A stretch of DNA of 64,000 nt from Rhizobium sp. R634 (GTDB taxonomy: Bacteria > Pseudomonadota > Alphaproteobacteria > Rhizobiales > Rhizobiaceae). Below, piece after piece: positions 52,226-60,850 of the stretch. The position numbers and the translations under genes are program-made. The stretch spans positions 62,001 through 126,000 of the forward strand of contig NZ_LOKW01000023.1 in assembly GCF_002211305.1 (NCBI RefSeq), read 5' to 3'. The notes beneath the pieces were generated by a model. The model worked only from the letters and a program-made list of their open reading frames with translations. It had not been told where the DNA came from and did no database searches. Within the stretch, counting starts at the first letter, position 1, and each line of letters begins with the position of its first letter.

Positions 52226-53227
52226 ATGATGTGGAGAGTTGAGAGTGTCCCCTCCAAGATTGACCATTTCTCGCTCAAAGGCACTTGCAGCGAGGAACTC
52301 GCGGAAGCGCTTTCCAGGCTTTCCCCGCAATCTCCAGCGCATGTACAGGGCGACAAGACGATCGCCTACGATATACATGCGATTACCAATGGCCCGATTG
52401 CAGTTATTGCCGCGCATTACGAGGGCGACCTAACGGTCCAGCACCAGGGACCGGCGGAGGCAAACATTATCATGCTTCCACTATATGGGCGATCGGTCGT
52501 TACCGTGGACGGCAGACAAATCCTGTCAGAGGGAAGGCGTGGCGTTTTCGTGAACAGTATGTCGGCGAGTACAACCCAATTCATTGGGCCCAGGAAACAT
52601 TTGGGTCTTAGGATCTCCCATGATGAGCTGACGCGCCGTTTAGCACGTCGGCTCAATACGCCAATAAGAGGCAGCCTCGATTTTTCGCCAGAAATCGACC
52701 TATCGGTCGGGTTCGGCTCCCTTTTGGTGCAACTGGTACCAGTGCTTTATGCTGGATTACGAGACGGAACCCTCCTTCAATCGCCGATAGCACTTAATCT
52801 CCTCACCGAAACGACGATAGAGCTTTTGATCGAAGCTGCGCAGCATCGCTACTCACCTGAGTTATGCCGCGTTGCTGAACCACCCTTACCCAAGGCCGTT
52901 AAGCGGGCGGTCGACTATATGCGTGCCAATATTGCTCGGCCGCTATCTCTTGAGGAAATCGCAACGGCTTGTGGCGTGAGCCGACGCACTCTTCAGAGCG
53001 GTTTTCGCAACTTCCGAAATACGACCCCTCTGGCATTTCTGCAGCACCTACGGTTGGAATCAGTGCATCAGGAACTGATGACAGGCGAGCCTGGCATCTC
53101 GGTCAAGCAGGTCGCTCTGAAATGGGGCTTCATTCATAGAGGCAGATTTTCTGCGGACTATCGCAAGCGCTATGGAGTATATCCCTCTGAAACATTGCGT
53201 ATATCGGAGGCGGATTGCGCCGACTGA
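52226..53227 (+). CDS. AraC-family transcriptional regulator
   Basis: About 333 aa; ATG 52226 has GGAAGGAAG upstream, while ATG 52196 is an in-frame alternative. The N-terminal ~200 residues form an AraC-binding-like domain (HFSLKGTCSEELAEALSRL). The C-terminal double HTH is RPLSLEEIATACGVSRRTLQ, FRNFRNTTPLAFLQHLRLES and VKQVALKWGFIHRGRFSADY, ending RYGVYPSETLR. It stands between the IS remnant and a chemoreceptor. Its target is unknown; the flanking remnants suggest it was brought in, or trapped, with the next two genes. Confidence 0.88.
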   Translation: MMWRVESVPSKIDHFSLKGTCSEELAEALSRLSPQSPAHVQGDKTIAYDIHAITNGPIAVIAAHYEGDLTVQHQGPAEANIIMLPLYGRSVVTVDGRQILSEGRRGVFVNSMSASTTQFIGPRKHLGLRISHDELTRRLARRLNTPIRGSLDFSPEIDLSVGFGSLLVQLVPVLYAGLRDGTLLQSPIALNLLTETTIELLIEAAQHRYSPELCRVAEPPLPKAVKRAVDYMRANIARPLSLEEIATACGVSRRTLQSGFRNFRNTTPLAFLQHLRLESVHQELMTGEPGISVKQVALKWGFIHRGRFSADYRKRYGVYPSETLRISEADCAD

Positions 53228-53498
53228 TCTACGATCAGTCAGCGCGCTCGACCGTCTTCGAGGCTTGATAGCAACAGAACTCTCCAGCAAACCGACTGGC
53301 TCGGCCCAAGATCTGTCTTGCAGATGATCCCCTGAACGCAACGATGTTCCGATCTGCGCAACGCAGTTTCAAATCAGTACAGGGGTTAATCATATGGTAA
53401 GTCTGCCGAGCTCATCTCATATGTAGCGGTCGATTTCACAATGTTCTTGACCGCGTCGCTAATGGAATCCGGTGTAATTTATAGTCCATGAGGAACGT

Positions 53499-55766
53499 AT
53501 GTCCAGACTGCCGCTATCCCTACTTTTAATGATTTTGGCAATTATTCCGTTGACGGCGTTCGTACTCATCGGAGTATCAACATCACTGGGATATTACCAC
53601 GAATATTCTATGTTCCGAAGCGCACAAACAACGCAGCAACTTGGGCGGGAAGGCGGATTCCTCGCCCAGGCTATAGCGGCGGAAGCGTTTGCAGGCGCCG
53701 ACGTCCGTCGGGCGAAGCGAGCCGCATCGGACAGGGCTTTTACAGCGGTCTTTTCCGCTTACGACTCTTGGAAAAAGGCATTTGACGATCCGGCCATAGA
53801 ACGGGCAGTGCAAATCATTCGTGAAAGGCGAGACAATATCGATAGCTTCCGCCGGCGCATCGATGACGGAACGGCGGGCGAGGCGGAGGGAGCCGTTGCC
53901 TTGCGCCCAGCTGCCGTTGCGGGTTTGGAGCTCGTCCGTCGCACTGGGGCGACTGTCAATAATTTGGATTTGGCACGCCAAATTACCGGTTTTCACGCGC
54001 TGATGCAGATCACGGAAGCTAGTTTGCTGGAGATCAGGCCCGGCCGAGCTTTCATCAAAAATTCAGCGATGTCCGTCGATCTATTTTCGTCCCTCTTACA
54101 ATCAAAAAATCTAAAGCAGCTTTATGTGCCTACGATGCGCGAATTTCTCCCTGCCGATCTCGTCAAATCTTATGACGACTTCGAGGCCAGCGCCGCAGGC
54201 AAGTTCATCGCGGGCGTTCGCGATCAGATGTATGCGAACCAGCCGGGCGTTTCCTTCCCCCCCGAGACGTTGGATCGATGGAATGAAATCACCCAACAGC
54301 GGGCTGCTTTGTTGACCGAGCTCATAATGCGCACCGGCGACAAGTTGGACGAGATGGCATTTCAGCGGTACGCCGATCTTCGCAATGCCTTTATCGGCTA
54401 CTCCGGCGCCACGCTTCTGATCATGTCTACGGTACTCATTCTGTGCATTTCGGTCGTTCGGAGAATTTCAAATTCCATTCGGACTCTGACAAGCCGAATG
54501 AAGGCACTCGCAGAAGGCGATACGTCGGCGCCGGTACCCTTGACGATCCGACGCGACGAGATCGGGGACATGGCGCGTTGCCTTGAGTTTTTCCGCGGCG
54601 CGGCCATACAAAAAAATCAAATGGAGACATCCGCGGAAGCTGAGCGCATTCGTTCTGAGAAAGAGAAGCTGGATATTCAGATAAGGGCTGAAAAAGAAGC
54701 AGATGAGCGCCTCGTTCGAGCGACGACGGCATTGGCAACCGGGTTGAAGCGGATGGCGGATGGAGACTTGATTTATGAGATTGAGGAGCCGTTAGCGCCA
54801 CAGTTTGAAAGGTTGCGCGGCGATTTCAACGCTTCCATTCGTCAGCTCCGGGGCGCGCTTGTTACCGTCGGCCATTCAGTCGAAACGGTCACGAATGGCA
54901 GCTCGGGCGTCTCGGCCGCATCTGAAAATCTTTCAAGACGCACCGAGCAGCAGGCGGCTTCGCTCGAGGAAACTGCAGCGGCGTTGGAGGAAATAACCGT
55001 CAACGTTGCATCGACGACAAAGAGGACGGCCGAGGCGCGCGGAGCCGTCCAACAGATGCGAGATCATGCGGAAATGTCCGGTCGGGTTGTACGCAATGCT
55101 ATCGGAGCCATGCATCGCATTGAAAACTCCTCCAAACAGATTTCGCAGATCATCAGCGTCATCGACACGATCGCCTTTCAAACGAACCTCCTGGCGCTGA
55201 ACGCCGGCGTCGAAGCAGCGCGTGCTGGCGACGCGGGAAAAGGCTTTGCGGTTGTTGCCCAGGAGGTCAGGGAGCTTGCGCAGCGCTCAGCGACAGCGGC
55301 AAAAGAAATCAAGGATCTCATCGGCAATTCAGCTCTGGCCGTCGACGAGGGCGTAAGGCTCGTGAGCGAAACCGGATCGGGCCTGAGAACGATTGAAGAG
55401 CTTGTGCAGGATGTAAATCTTCATATGGACGCAATCGCAACGGCCTCCCAAGAACAATCGTCGGGCCTGCGCGAGATCAACGGCGCGGTTAATCATATGG
55501 ACCATGCCACTCAAGAAAATGCGAGCATGGTCGCGGAGATGAATTCTGCAGGATCACACCTCGCCCAAGAGAGCCAAAGCCTAGCCGCGCTGTTGAGACA
55601 TTTCCACTTCAAAGACGAGAGCGGGGATTTCAAGCCACAGAAGGTCTCGGGCGAACCTGGCAAGAGTTTCCCGGCCGGTCAGACAATGGTTGACCGCGGA
55701 AACTATCCGATGCGCCGCGGTAACCTGGCGCTCGCGCCTTCGAATGATGATTGGCAAGCGTTCTAA
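53499..55766 (+). CDS. Methyl-accepting chemotaxis protein with C-terminal CheR-type pentapeptide
   Basis: 755 aa. TM1 ~8-30, helical periplasmic domain ~31-298 (smaller than the 838-aa receptors; perhaps NIT-like, not certain), TM2 ~300-320 (TLLIMSTVLILCISVVRRIS), HAMP ~322-375, then the signalling domain with IAFQTNLLALNAGVEAARAG near 555. The protein ends ...NDDWQAF: DWQAF fits the xWxxF pentapeptide that tethers CheR/CheB. The start ATG 53499 has GAGGAACG upstream. It is followed 175 bp later by a PAS-GGDEF-EAL gene; together they link motility and cyclic-di-GMP. Confidence 0.9.
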   Translation: MSRLPLSLLLMILAIIPLTAFVLIGVSTSLGYYHEYSMFRSAQTTQQLGREGGFLAQAIAAEAFAGADVRRAKRAASDRAFTAVFSAYDSWKKAFDDPAIERAVQIIRERRDNIDSFRRRIDDGTAGEAEGAVALRPAAVAGLELVRRTGATVNNLDLARQITGFHALMQITEASLLEIRPGRAFIKNSAMSVDLFSSLLQSKNLKQLYVPTMREFLPADLVKSYDDFEASAAGKFIAGVRDQMYANQPGVSFPPETLDRWNEITQQRAALLTELIMRTGDKLDEMAFQRYADLRNAFIGYSGATLLIMSTVLILCISVVRRISNSIRTLTSRMKALAEGDTSAPVPLTIRRDEIGDMARCLEFFRGAAIQKNQMETSAEAERIRSEKEKLDIQIRAEKEADERLVRATTALATGLKRMADGDLIYEIEEPLAPQFERLRGDFNASIRQLRGALVTVGHSVETVTNGSSGVSAASENLSRRTEQQAASLEETAAALEEITVNVASTTKRTAEARGAVQQMRDHAEMSGRVVRNAIGAMHRIENSSKQISQIISVIDTIAFQTNLLALNAGVEAARAGDAGKGFAVVAQEVRELAQRSATAAKEIKDLIGNSALAVDEGVRLVSETGSGLRTIEELVQDVNLHMDAIATASQEQSSGLREINGAVNHMDHATQENASMVAEMNSAGSHLAQESQSLAALLRHFHFKDESGDFKPQKVSGEPGKSFPAGQTMVDRGNYPMRRGNLALAPSNDDWQAF

Positions 55767-55940
55767 ATCATATGGGCGGCGTCGCCGACCACAGTCAAAT
55801 ACACATCTTTGATGATTGTGAACGAGAGCGATATCCCGGTGGGGTAGCGGCATGGTACTCCGCCAAATGACTTGTGCGGTCCTAACAAAACCCTGGCTTG
55901 ACGCATGATTGTTCAGCCACGTTACAAGAGGACTTGGCAC

Positions 55941-58655
55941 ATGAAACAGATACGTCAATCGGAACTAACATCCCGCCTCGGACAGCCTGTAGAAACGCAG
56001 ATGGCGACTGATGCTCAAAACATCCAGGGGCGTCACGCCTTACGCAATGCGGTCAATGCCAGTCCTCCGCTTGCTACGGGCACGGCACCGCCATTTTCGG
56101 AGGCCTCCATTGTCCGGCCATCGCCCGGTCACGACGAGGATGTCGCGAGGCTTGGGCAACCCTTTGAGAAGTCTTTTCGGGCGCCCCCCCGGCAACCTGA
56201 GATAAACGTCGACATGCCATTCAACGCCGAAGAGATGTCCAGTGCCGTCGTACTCGACGCGATCCCGTTACCCGTCTTCTTCAAGAACAGAGATGGGGTA
56301 CACCTTGGTTGCAACAGGGCGTTTGAAAGCTTCTCCGGTCGCTCAAGAGCAGAGATTATCGGAAAAACCGTTTTCGATTTGGTACCCGCACCCATAGCCG
56401 AGACGTATGCCGCGTTGGACGAGGCGCTTTTTGCAAATGGCGGTGTTCAGCAATATGAAGCAAAGGCCACCGCCGAAGATGGTGGCGTAGTTGATCTTTT
56501 ACTCAGCAAAACAGCGATCACTGATATAGCTGGCAATAGGGTCGGCTTGGTTGGCGCGATGTTGGACATCACAGAGCGGAAACGTACGGAGCATGATCTC
56601 AAAGAGGCTCTTGAATTCGCAGAGGGAATTATCGCCGCCATTCCTGACGTTCTGTTCGAGGTAGATGCCGACGGTCGCTACCTGCAGGTCTGGGCCAGGG
56701 ATCAGGAGCTCCTGGCGCAACCAAAAGAGGTGCTGCTCGGCAAGCTTGTCCGCGATTCGCTCCTTCCAGATCAGGCCGACATCGCTATGCTGGCTCTTGA
56801 AGAAGCCGATGAAACCGGCGCCTCCTACGGTCGATGTATCCGTATCGCCCTTCCGAATGGCGAATCCCGTTGGTTTGAACTGTCGGTCGCAAAGCGACCA
56901 AGCAGCAATCACTCAACCGTCACTTTTCTTGTGTTATCTCGCGATATTACAGAGCGAAAGCACGCCGAGGGAACAATCATTGAAGCTCGGACTCGCCTCT
57001 TGAGTGTACTGCAGACCATTCCGGACATGGTATGGCTGAAAGACGTAACAGGCAAATATCTGTTGTGCAATCATGCCTTCGAAGGATTGGTCGGCAAGGC
57101 AGAAGCGGAAATCGTCGGGAGAACGGATTATGATCTGTTTACTCCCGAACTCGCCCAGTTTTTTCGGGACAAGGATAAAGAGGCCATGCAAGCCGGCCGT
57201 ATTCTCATCAATGAGGAACGGATCACCGATCACGAGGATGATCGATCAGTGCTTTTGGAAACTCGTAAGGTTCCGGTATTCGCGGGGGGAAAGCTGACCG
57301 GGATTCTCGGCGTGGCCCGCGATATCACCGAACTGGACACGTCCCGTAAGAAAATCCGTCAGATGGCATTCTATGATTCTCTGACCGGCCTCCCTAACCG
57401 GACACTTTTCAATGAGCAGTTACGCGAGATGATCAGGGACGCGGCTTCGGCGGGCCAGCGAGCCGGGGTGATGCTGATCGACATGGACCATTTCAAAGCG
57501 ATCAATGACACTATGGGACATCCCGTCGGTGACGATTTGCTGCGGCAGGTGGCGACACGCATGAAAGAAGGCGTCCGTGCCAGCGACACAGTCGCGAGAC
57601 TCGGTGGCGATGAATTTGCAGTTTTGCTGCCGAATGTTCAGGACAATGACGATTTGGCTCAAATTGCCAGCAGAATGCTCGCCGCATTCGGCGAACGCTT
57701 CATGCTTTCCGACAGGGAGATCTTTGTATCCTGCAGCATCGGGATATCGGTATTTCCAAATGACGGCGACGCTCCCGACGATTTGGTGAAATATGCAGAT
57801 TCTGCGATGTATTTAGCGAAGCGTTCGGGGCGTAGCAACTTCCGATTCTACTCAAGGGATCTCACGATTGGGGCTGAAAAGCGCCTGGCGCTAGAATCAG
57901 ACCTACGCCTAGCTATGAAACATGGGCAACTTGAACTCCATTATCAGCCAAAGGTCCTATTGGACAACGGAAAGGTGATTGGTTCAGAAGCACTGCTTCG
58001 ATGGCATCATCCGAAGATGGGAATGATCCCTCCGGGAGAATTCATAGGTGTCGCCGAGGAAACCGGACTGATCATCGATCTCGGACGATGGGTGCTGCAT
58101 GAGGCGTGTCGCACGGCTGCCATCATGAATGCAGATGGACTGCCCCCGCACAAGATCGCAATAAATTTGTCTCCTAAGCAGTTTCAATGCCCTCATTTGT
58201 CGCAAACGGTCGCGGACGTATTGCAGGAAACCGGTTGTCTTGCGGAGTGGATCGAGGTCGAAATAACTGAGAGTCTCCTGCTCCACAACTGCGAGGGCGT
58301 TTCGACGACACTCTCTCAATTGCATGCGAGCGGAATTTCCATAGCGATCGATGATTTCGGCACCGGCTACTCATCTCTGAGCTATTTGGCTAACTTTCCC
58401 ATTGATACCCTGAAGATTGATCGGTCATTCATCAATCGATCAGACAAGCGAAGTAGAGAACTGGTGAAGGCAATTCTCTCGATCGCGCGCTGCCTAGGGC
58501 AAAATGTGGTCGCTGAGGGCGTGGAGACGGTCGATCAAGAAAAATTCTTGGTTGAAAGCGGCTGCGCTGTGGCACAAGGGTTCTACTATAGTAAGCCCGT
58601 CCCGAAGTCCGAACTTCTCGTCGCAAACGCACGCCCCGAGGCATCGAAACGTTAA
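55941..58655 (+). CDS. PAS-GGDEF-EAL bifunctional cyclic-di-GMP protein
   Basis: 904 aa from ATG 55941 (GAGGACTT upstream; ATG 55905 lacks a site). Three PAS domains at ~100-220, 225-345 and 355-470, the first two ending in DITERK and the third in DITELD. GGDEF domain ~470-635 with intact RLGGDEFAVLLPN (~554). EAL domain ~650-895 with GSEALLRWHHP (~682), EVEITESLLL, DDFGTGYSSLSYL and LKIDRSFI, i.e. key catalytic residues present. No membrane segments, so it is cytosolic. Both enzymatic activities appear possible; PAS input decides which prevails. It ends 2 bp inside the region that aligns with the first IS remnant. Confidence 0.95.
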   Translation: MKQIRQSELTSRLGQPVETQMATDAQNIQGRHALRNAVNASPPLATGTAPPFSEASIVRPSPGHDEDVARLGQPFEKSFRAPPRQPEINVDMPFNAEEMSSAVVLDAIPLPVFFKNRDGVHLGCNRAFESFSGRSRAEIIGKTVFDLVPAPIAETYAALDEALFANGGVQQYEAKATAEDGGVVDLLLSKTAITDIAGNRVGLVGAMLDITERKRTEHDLKEALEFAEGIIAAIPDVLFEVDADGRYLQVWARDQELLAQPKEVLLGKLVRDSLLPDQADIAMLALEEADETGASYGRCIRIALPNGESRWFELSVAKRPSSNHSTVTFLVLSRDITERKHAEGTIIEARTRLLSVLQTIPDMVWLKDVTGKYLLCNHAFEGLVGKAEAEIVGRTDYDLFTPELAQFFRDKDKEAMQAGRILINEERITDHEDDRSVLLETRKVPVFAGGKLTGILGVARDITELDTSRKKIRQMAFYDSLTGLPNRTLFNEQLREMIRDAASAGQRAGVMLIDMDHFKAINDTMGHPVGDDLLRQVATRMKEGVRASDTVARLGGDEFAVLLPNVQDNDDLAQIASRMLAAFGERFMLSDREIFVSCSIGISVFPNDGDAPDDLVKYADSAMYLAKRSGRSNFRFYSRDLTIGAEKRLALESDLRLAMKHGQLELHYQPKVLLDNGKVIGSEALLRWHHPKMGMIPPGEFIGVAEETGLIIDLGRWVLHEACRTAAIMNADGLPPHKIAINLSPKQFQCPHLSQTVADVLQETGCLAEWIEVEITESLLLHNCEGVSTTLSQLHASGISIAIDDFGTGYSSLSYLANFPIDTLKIDRSFINRSDKRSRELVKAILSIARCLGQNVVAEGVETVDQEKFLVESGCAVAQGFYYSKPVPKSELLVANARPEASKR

Positions 58656-59035
58656 CGGACCTTGGGATTCGCTGTGCGATGATTGAGCATGACAGACCGG
58701 GACCACCTTATCGCCGCCACCGCTTTCCTGCTGAATTGTTGCCCACGCAGTGTGGCTTTATCTCCGTTTCCCTTTTGAGCCTAGGGATGGTCGAGGACAT
58801 GCCGGCCGCTCGTGGAATCATTGTCTCGCACCAGACGATCCGCCTGCGGGCAGGTAAATTTGGTCGTACCTTCGCCAACGACATTCGCCGCCGCAGTTCC
58901 GGTCGGCTCGGCCACAAGTGGCATCTGGATGAGGCCGTTTCCGTGACAAGAAGCACTGGCTCTGGCGAACCCTAAATCAGGACGGATCTGTTCTGGATGT
59001 GCTCATACAAAGCCACCGCTATACCAGGCGGCCAT
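58654..59035 (+). mobile_element. IS6-family transposase remnant (copy 2)
   Basis: It aligns in direct orientation with 51672-51902. A frame from ~58700 reads PPYRRHRFPAELLPTQCGFI, GMVEDMPAARGIIVSHQTIR, GKFGRTFANDIRRRSSGRLG and HKWHLDEAVSVT, an IS6-type transposase with a broken DDE region, then a trace (VLIQSHRYTRRP) of the following block. Frameshifts make it non-functional. The copy lies 2 bp before the stop of the GGDEF-EAL gene. Confidence 0.78.
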
Positions 59036-59461
59036 GCGGGCCGCGCATCAGCCTGCTGCTGATGCTTGTTTCCATTCCAATCGTGATTGTTGCCGTGGCG
59101 CTGCTGATTGTGCGCGTGAAGTATGCGCTCGAGGCCGAAGCATAAACGTCACGGAATTTGATGTTCCGATGTGAGGGACGAGGGCGGACCGTCATTTTCA
59201 CGCCAATGGGGGCGCAGGAAAGTGACCTTTATACAATGATTCTAGAGGCTTAGCGAAAATCAGGTAATCAATATTATGGAACAGGATCAGTAACAGCCCA
59301 GTAGAATATGCCCAGCATCCGGGGCGAGAGTGCCCAGGCCTTTCTTCGGAACCGGATTGTTTCTATAATTCCTGCTGACGCGACCAGCGGCATCCACCAT
59401 GTCGTCAACCCCGCCCCAGGCCGGGCGGGGTAGCGTTTCGCAGCCTATACAGCGTGCAAGA
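59036..59461. other. Gap after IS remnant; one possible terminator
   Basis: A short plus-strand frame (SLLLMLVSIPIVIVAVALLI, then VKYALEAEA, stop at ~59144) resembles the end of a membrane protein but has no start or context. The remaining sequence shows no gene. A hairpin lies at 59409-59430 (see next entry). Confidence 0.35.
59409..59430 (-). terminator. Possible terminator of the chemoreceptor-binding-protein operon
   Basis: CCCCGCCC (59409-59416) pairs with GGGCGGGG (59423-59430), loop of six bases. On the minus strand it lies 32 bp after the binding-protein stop. The following bases have only two T residues, so Rho-independent action is doubtful. Confidence 0.35.
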
Positions 59462-60631
59462 TCAGTTTGTTGGCCGCCAAGAAAGCGGATCTGCTGGATT
59501 GTCGAAATATTTAGCGGCAGCGTCAGCAGTCCACCAAGCTGCATCCTTCGGTTCGAGCCAGTCTTCAGTATTGGGATCGCAATCGGCTGGCAAATCCGCT
59601 TTTACATCATCGATCGTGTAAGGAATTGCCGGTCGCAGAATGGACTGTATCTTCGGACCTTGGCCCTCCAGAGTGCGCATCATCACGTCCCATACGAAAC
59701 GAGCCTCGGAGCGCGGCGGCCAGAAGTGAAAGCTCCTGCTTACAAATTCAGGATTCTTACGCCAGAAGCATGATGCCGAAGCCTCTCCGCCAAGCACGAT
59801 CGGCACTATCTCGCGCCCGGACTGGCGGACGGCGTTGATCACACCAGACTCAGCTCCCGACTGAACAATAATACCGTCAATTCGGCCAGGGTTAGCGGCG
59901 AGAAATTTCTGCAATTCTGATTGTGCGACGCTGTCTGTCCATTTCCCGTCAACCTGTCCGACGACGTTGATCTCGGGATAGTACTCCAAGGCTTTCGTGG
60001 CGCCGACTTGGAAGCTGTCTGAGGAGGCGAAGCCAGTGATTCCGGACACAAGCAACACATTGCCGCTGCCTTCGATCTCTTCAGCCAACCACTTTGACGC
60101 CTCAAAACCGCCTTGCATGTTATTCTCTGTCGCATTGATTGCGAACGGCGACGTCACATAACCGGAGTATGAGATAACAGGCACGCCTTTCGAATAGGCG
60201 TACTCTATTGTCGGGTTGAGCGCTGTAAGGTTGGAGCAGCATATGATTATGGCGTCGACACCATCATCTACCATCTGCCGCATTTGGCTGATCTGGGCGT
60301 TATCATCGAGATTGGACTGTGTAACGACGAGCTCGGATACCAGCCCAGCTTTCTTAAAAGTCGGCAGAAGCTCATTTGTAAACTCATCAAGGACGTTCGC
60401 ACGCCATGTGTTGTCAGCGTAGCTCGAGGCGTAACCAATTTTCCACGGTGGCGCTCGCTTTGCTCTGAAATTCCGAAATACAGATTCTCCCGTGGGCAAC
60501 CGCGGGTCCAATAACTCGTAGGTCTTCCGCTCTTCCCGTGGCAGTTCACTAAGCCCACCAGCCTTCACCGTCAGCGGCATGGCCAGCGTTGCGGCGAGAA
60601 AAAATCCAATAATCAACTCACGTACGCACAC
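59462..60631 (-). CDS. Periplasmic binding protein (RbsB/TorT-like), chemoreceptor-linked paralogue
   Basis: 389 aa from GTG 60631, chosen because GAAAGGTG lies upstream, the signal peptide (VRELIIGFFLAATLAMPLTV) then starts the protein, and the length equals that of the paralogue at 43395; a longer frame to 60820 overlaps nothing useful. Aligned motifs: PPWKIGYASSYADNTWRANV, MRQMVDDGVDAIIICCSNLT, GITGFASSDSFQVGATKALE and SFHFWPPRSEARFVWDVMMR. It follows the 838-aa chemoreceptor gene by about 220 bp on the same strand, so it probably presents its ligand to that receptor. Confidence 0.9.
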   Translation of the reverse strand: MCVRELIIGFFLAATLAMPLTVKAGGLSELPREERKTYELLDPRLPTGESVFRNFRAKRAPPWKIGYASSYADNTWRANVLDEFTNELLPTFKKAGLVSELVVTQSNLDDNAQISQMRQMVDDGVDAIIICCSNLTALNPTIEYAYSKGVPVISYSGYVTSPFAINATENNMQGGFEASKWLAEEIEGSGNVLLVSGITGFASSDSFQVGATKALEYYPEINVVGQVDGKWTDSVAQSELQKFLAANPGRIDGIIVQSGAESGVINAVRQSGREIVPIVLGGEASASCFWRKNPEFVSRSFHFWPPRSEARFVWDVMMRTLEGQGPKIQSILRPAIPYTIDDVKADLPADCDPNTEDWLEPKDAAWWTADAAAKYFDNPADPLSWRPTN

Positions 60632-60850
60632 GGATAGACACCTTTCAAAGTCTGAGCACTGGAAGATAGTTTCTTTGTCTTTAGGTTGACCCGGCTGTGC
60701 TGAATCCTGCGGGACGGAGAGCGACAAAGAGCTACCAGGAGAGAGACCGGCGCATCGAAGCAAAATCGTGCGCTCGGTTATGTGACCTTCATTCGATTGG
60801 ATGGCCGCATGGCGCGCCATCGGAATGCTTCGAATCTAACTACGGCTCCC

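Noticed and set aside
59045..59144. Short hydrophobic frame after the second IS remnant
   Set aside because: It looks like the end of a membrane protein but has no start and no homologous context that I can name.
60632..60820. Longer start for the second binding protein
   Set aside because: It places the signal peptide internally; the GTG at 60631 gives the same length as the paralogue and has a ribosome-binding site.
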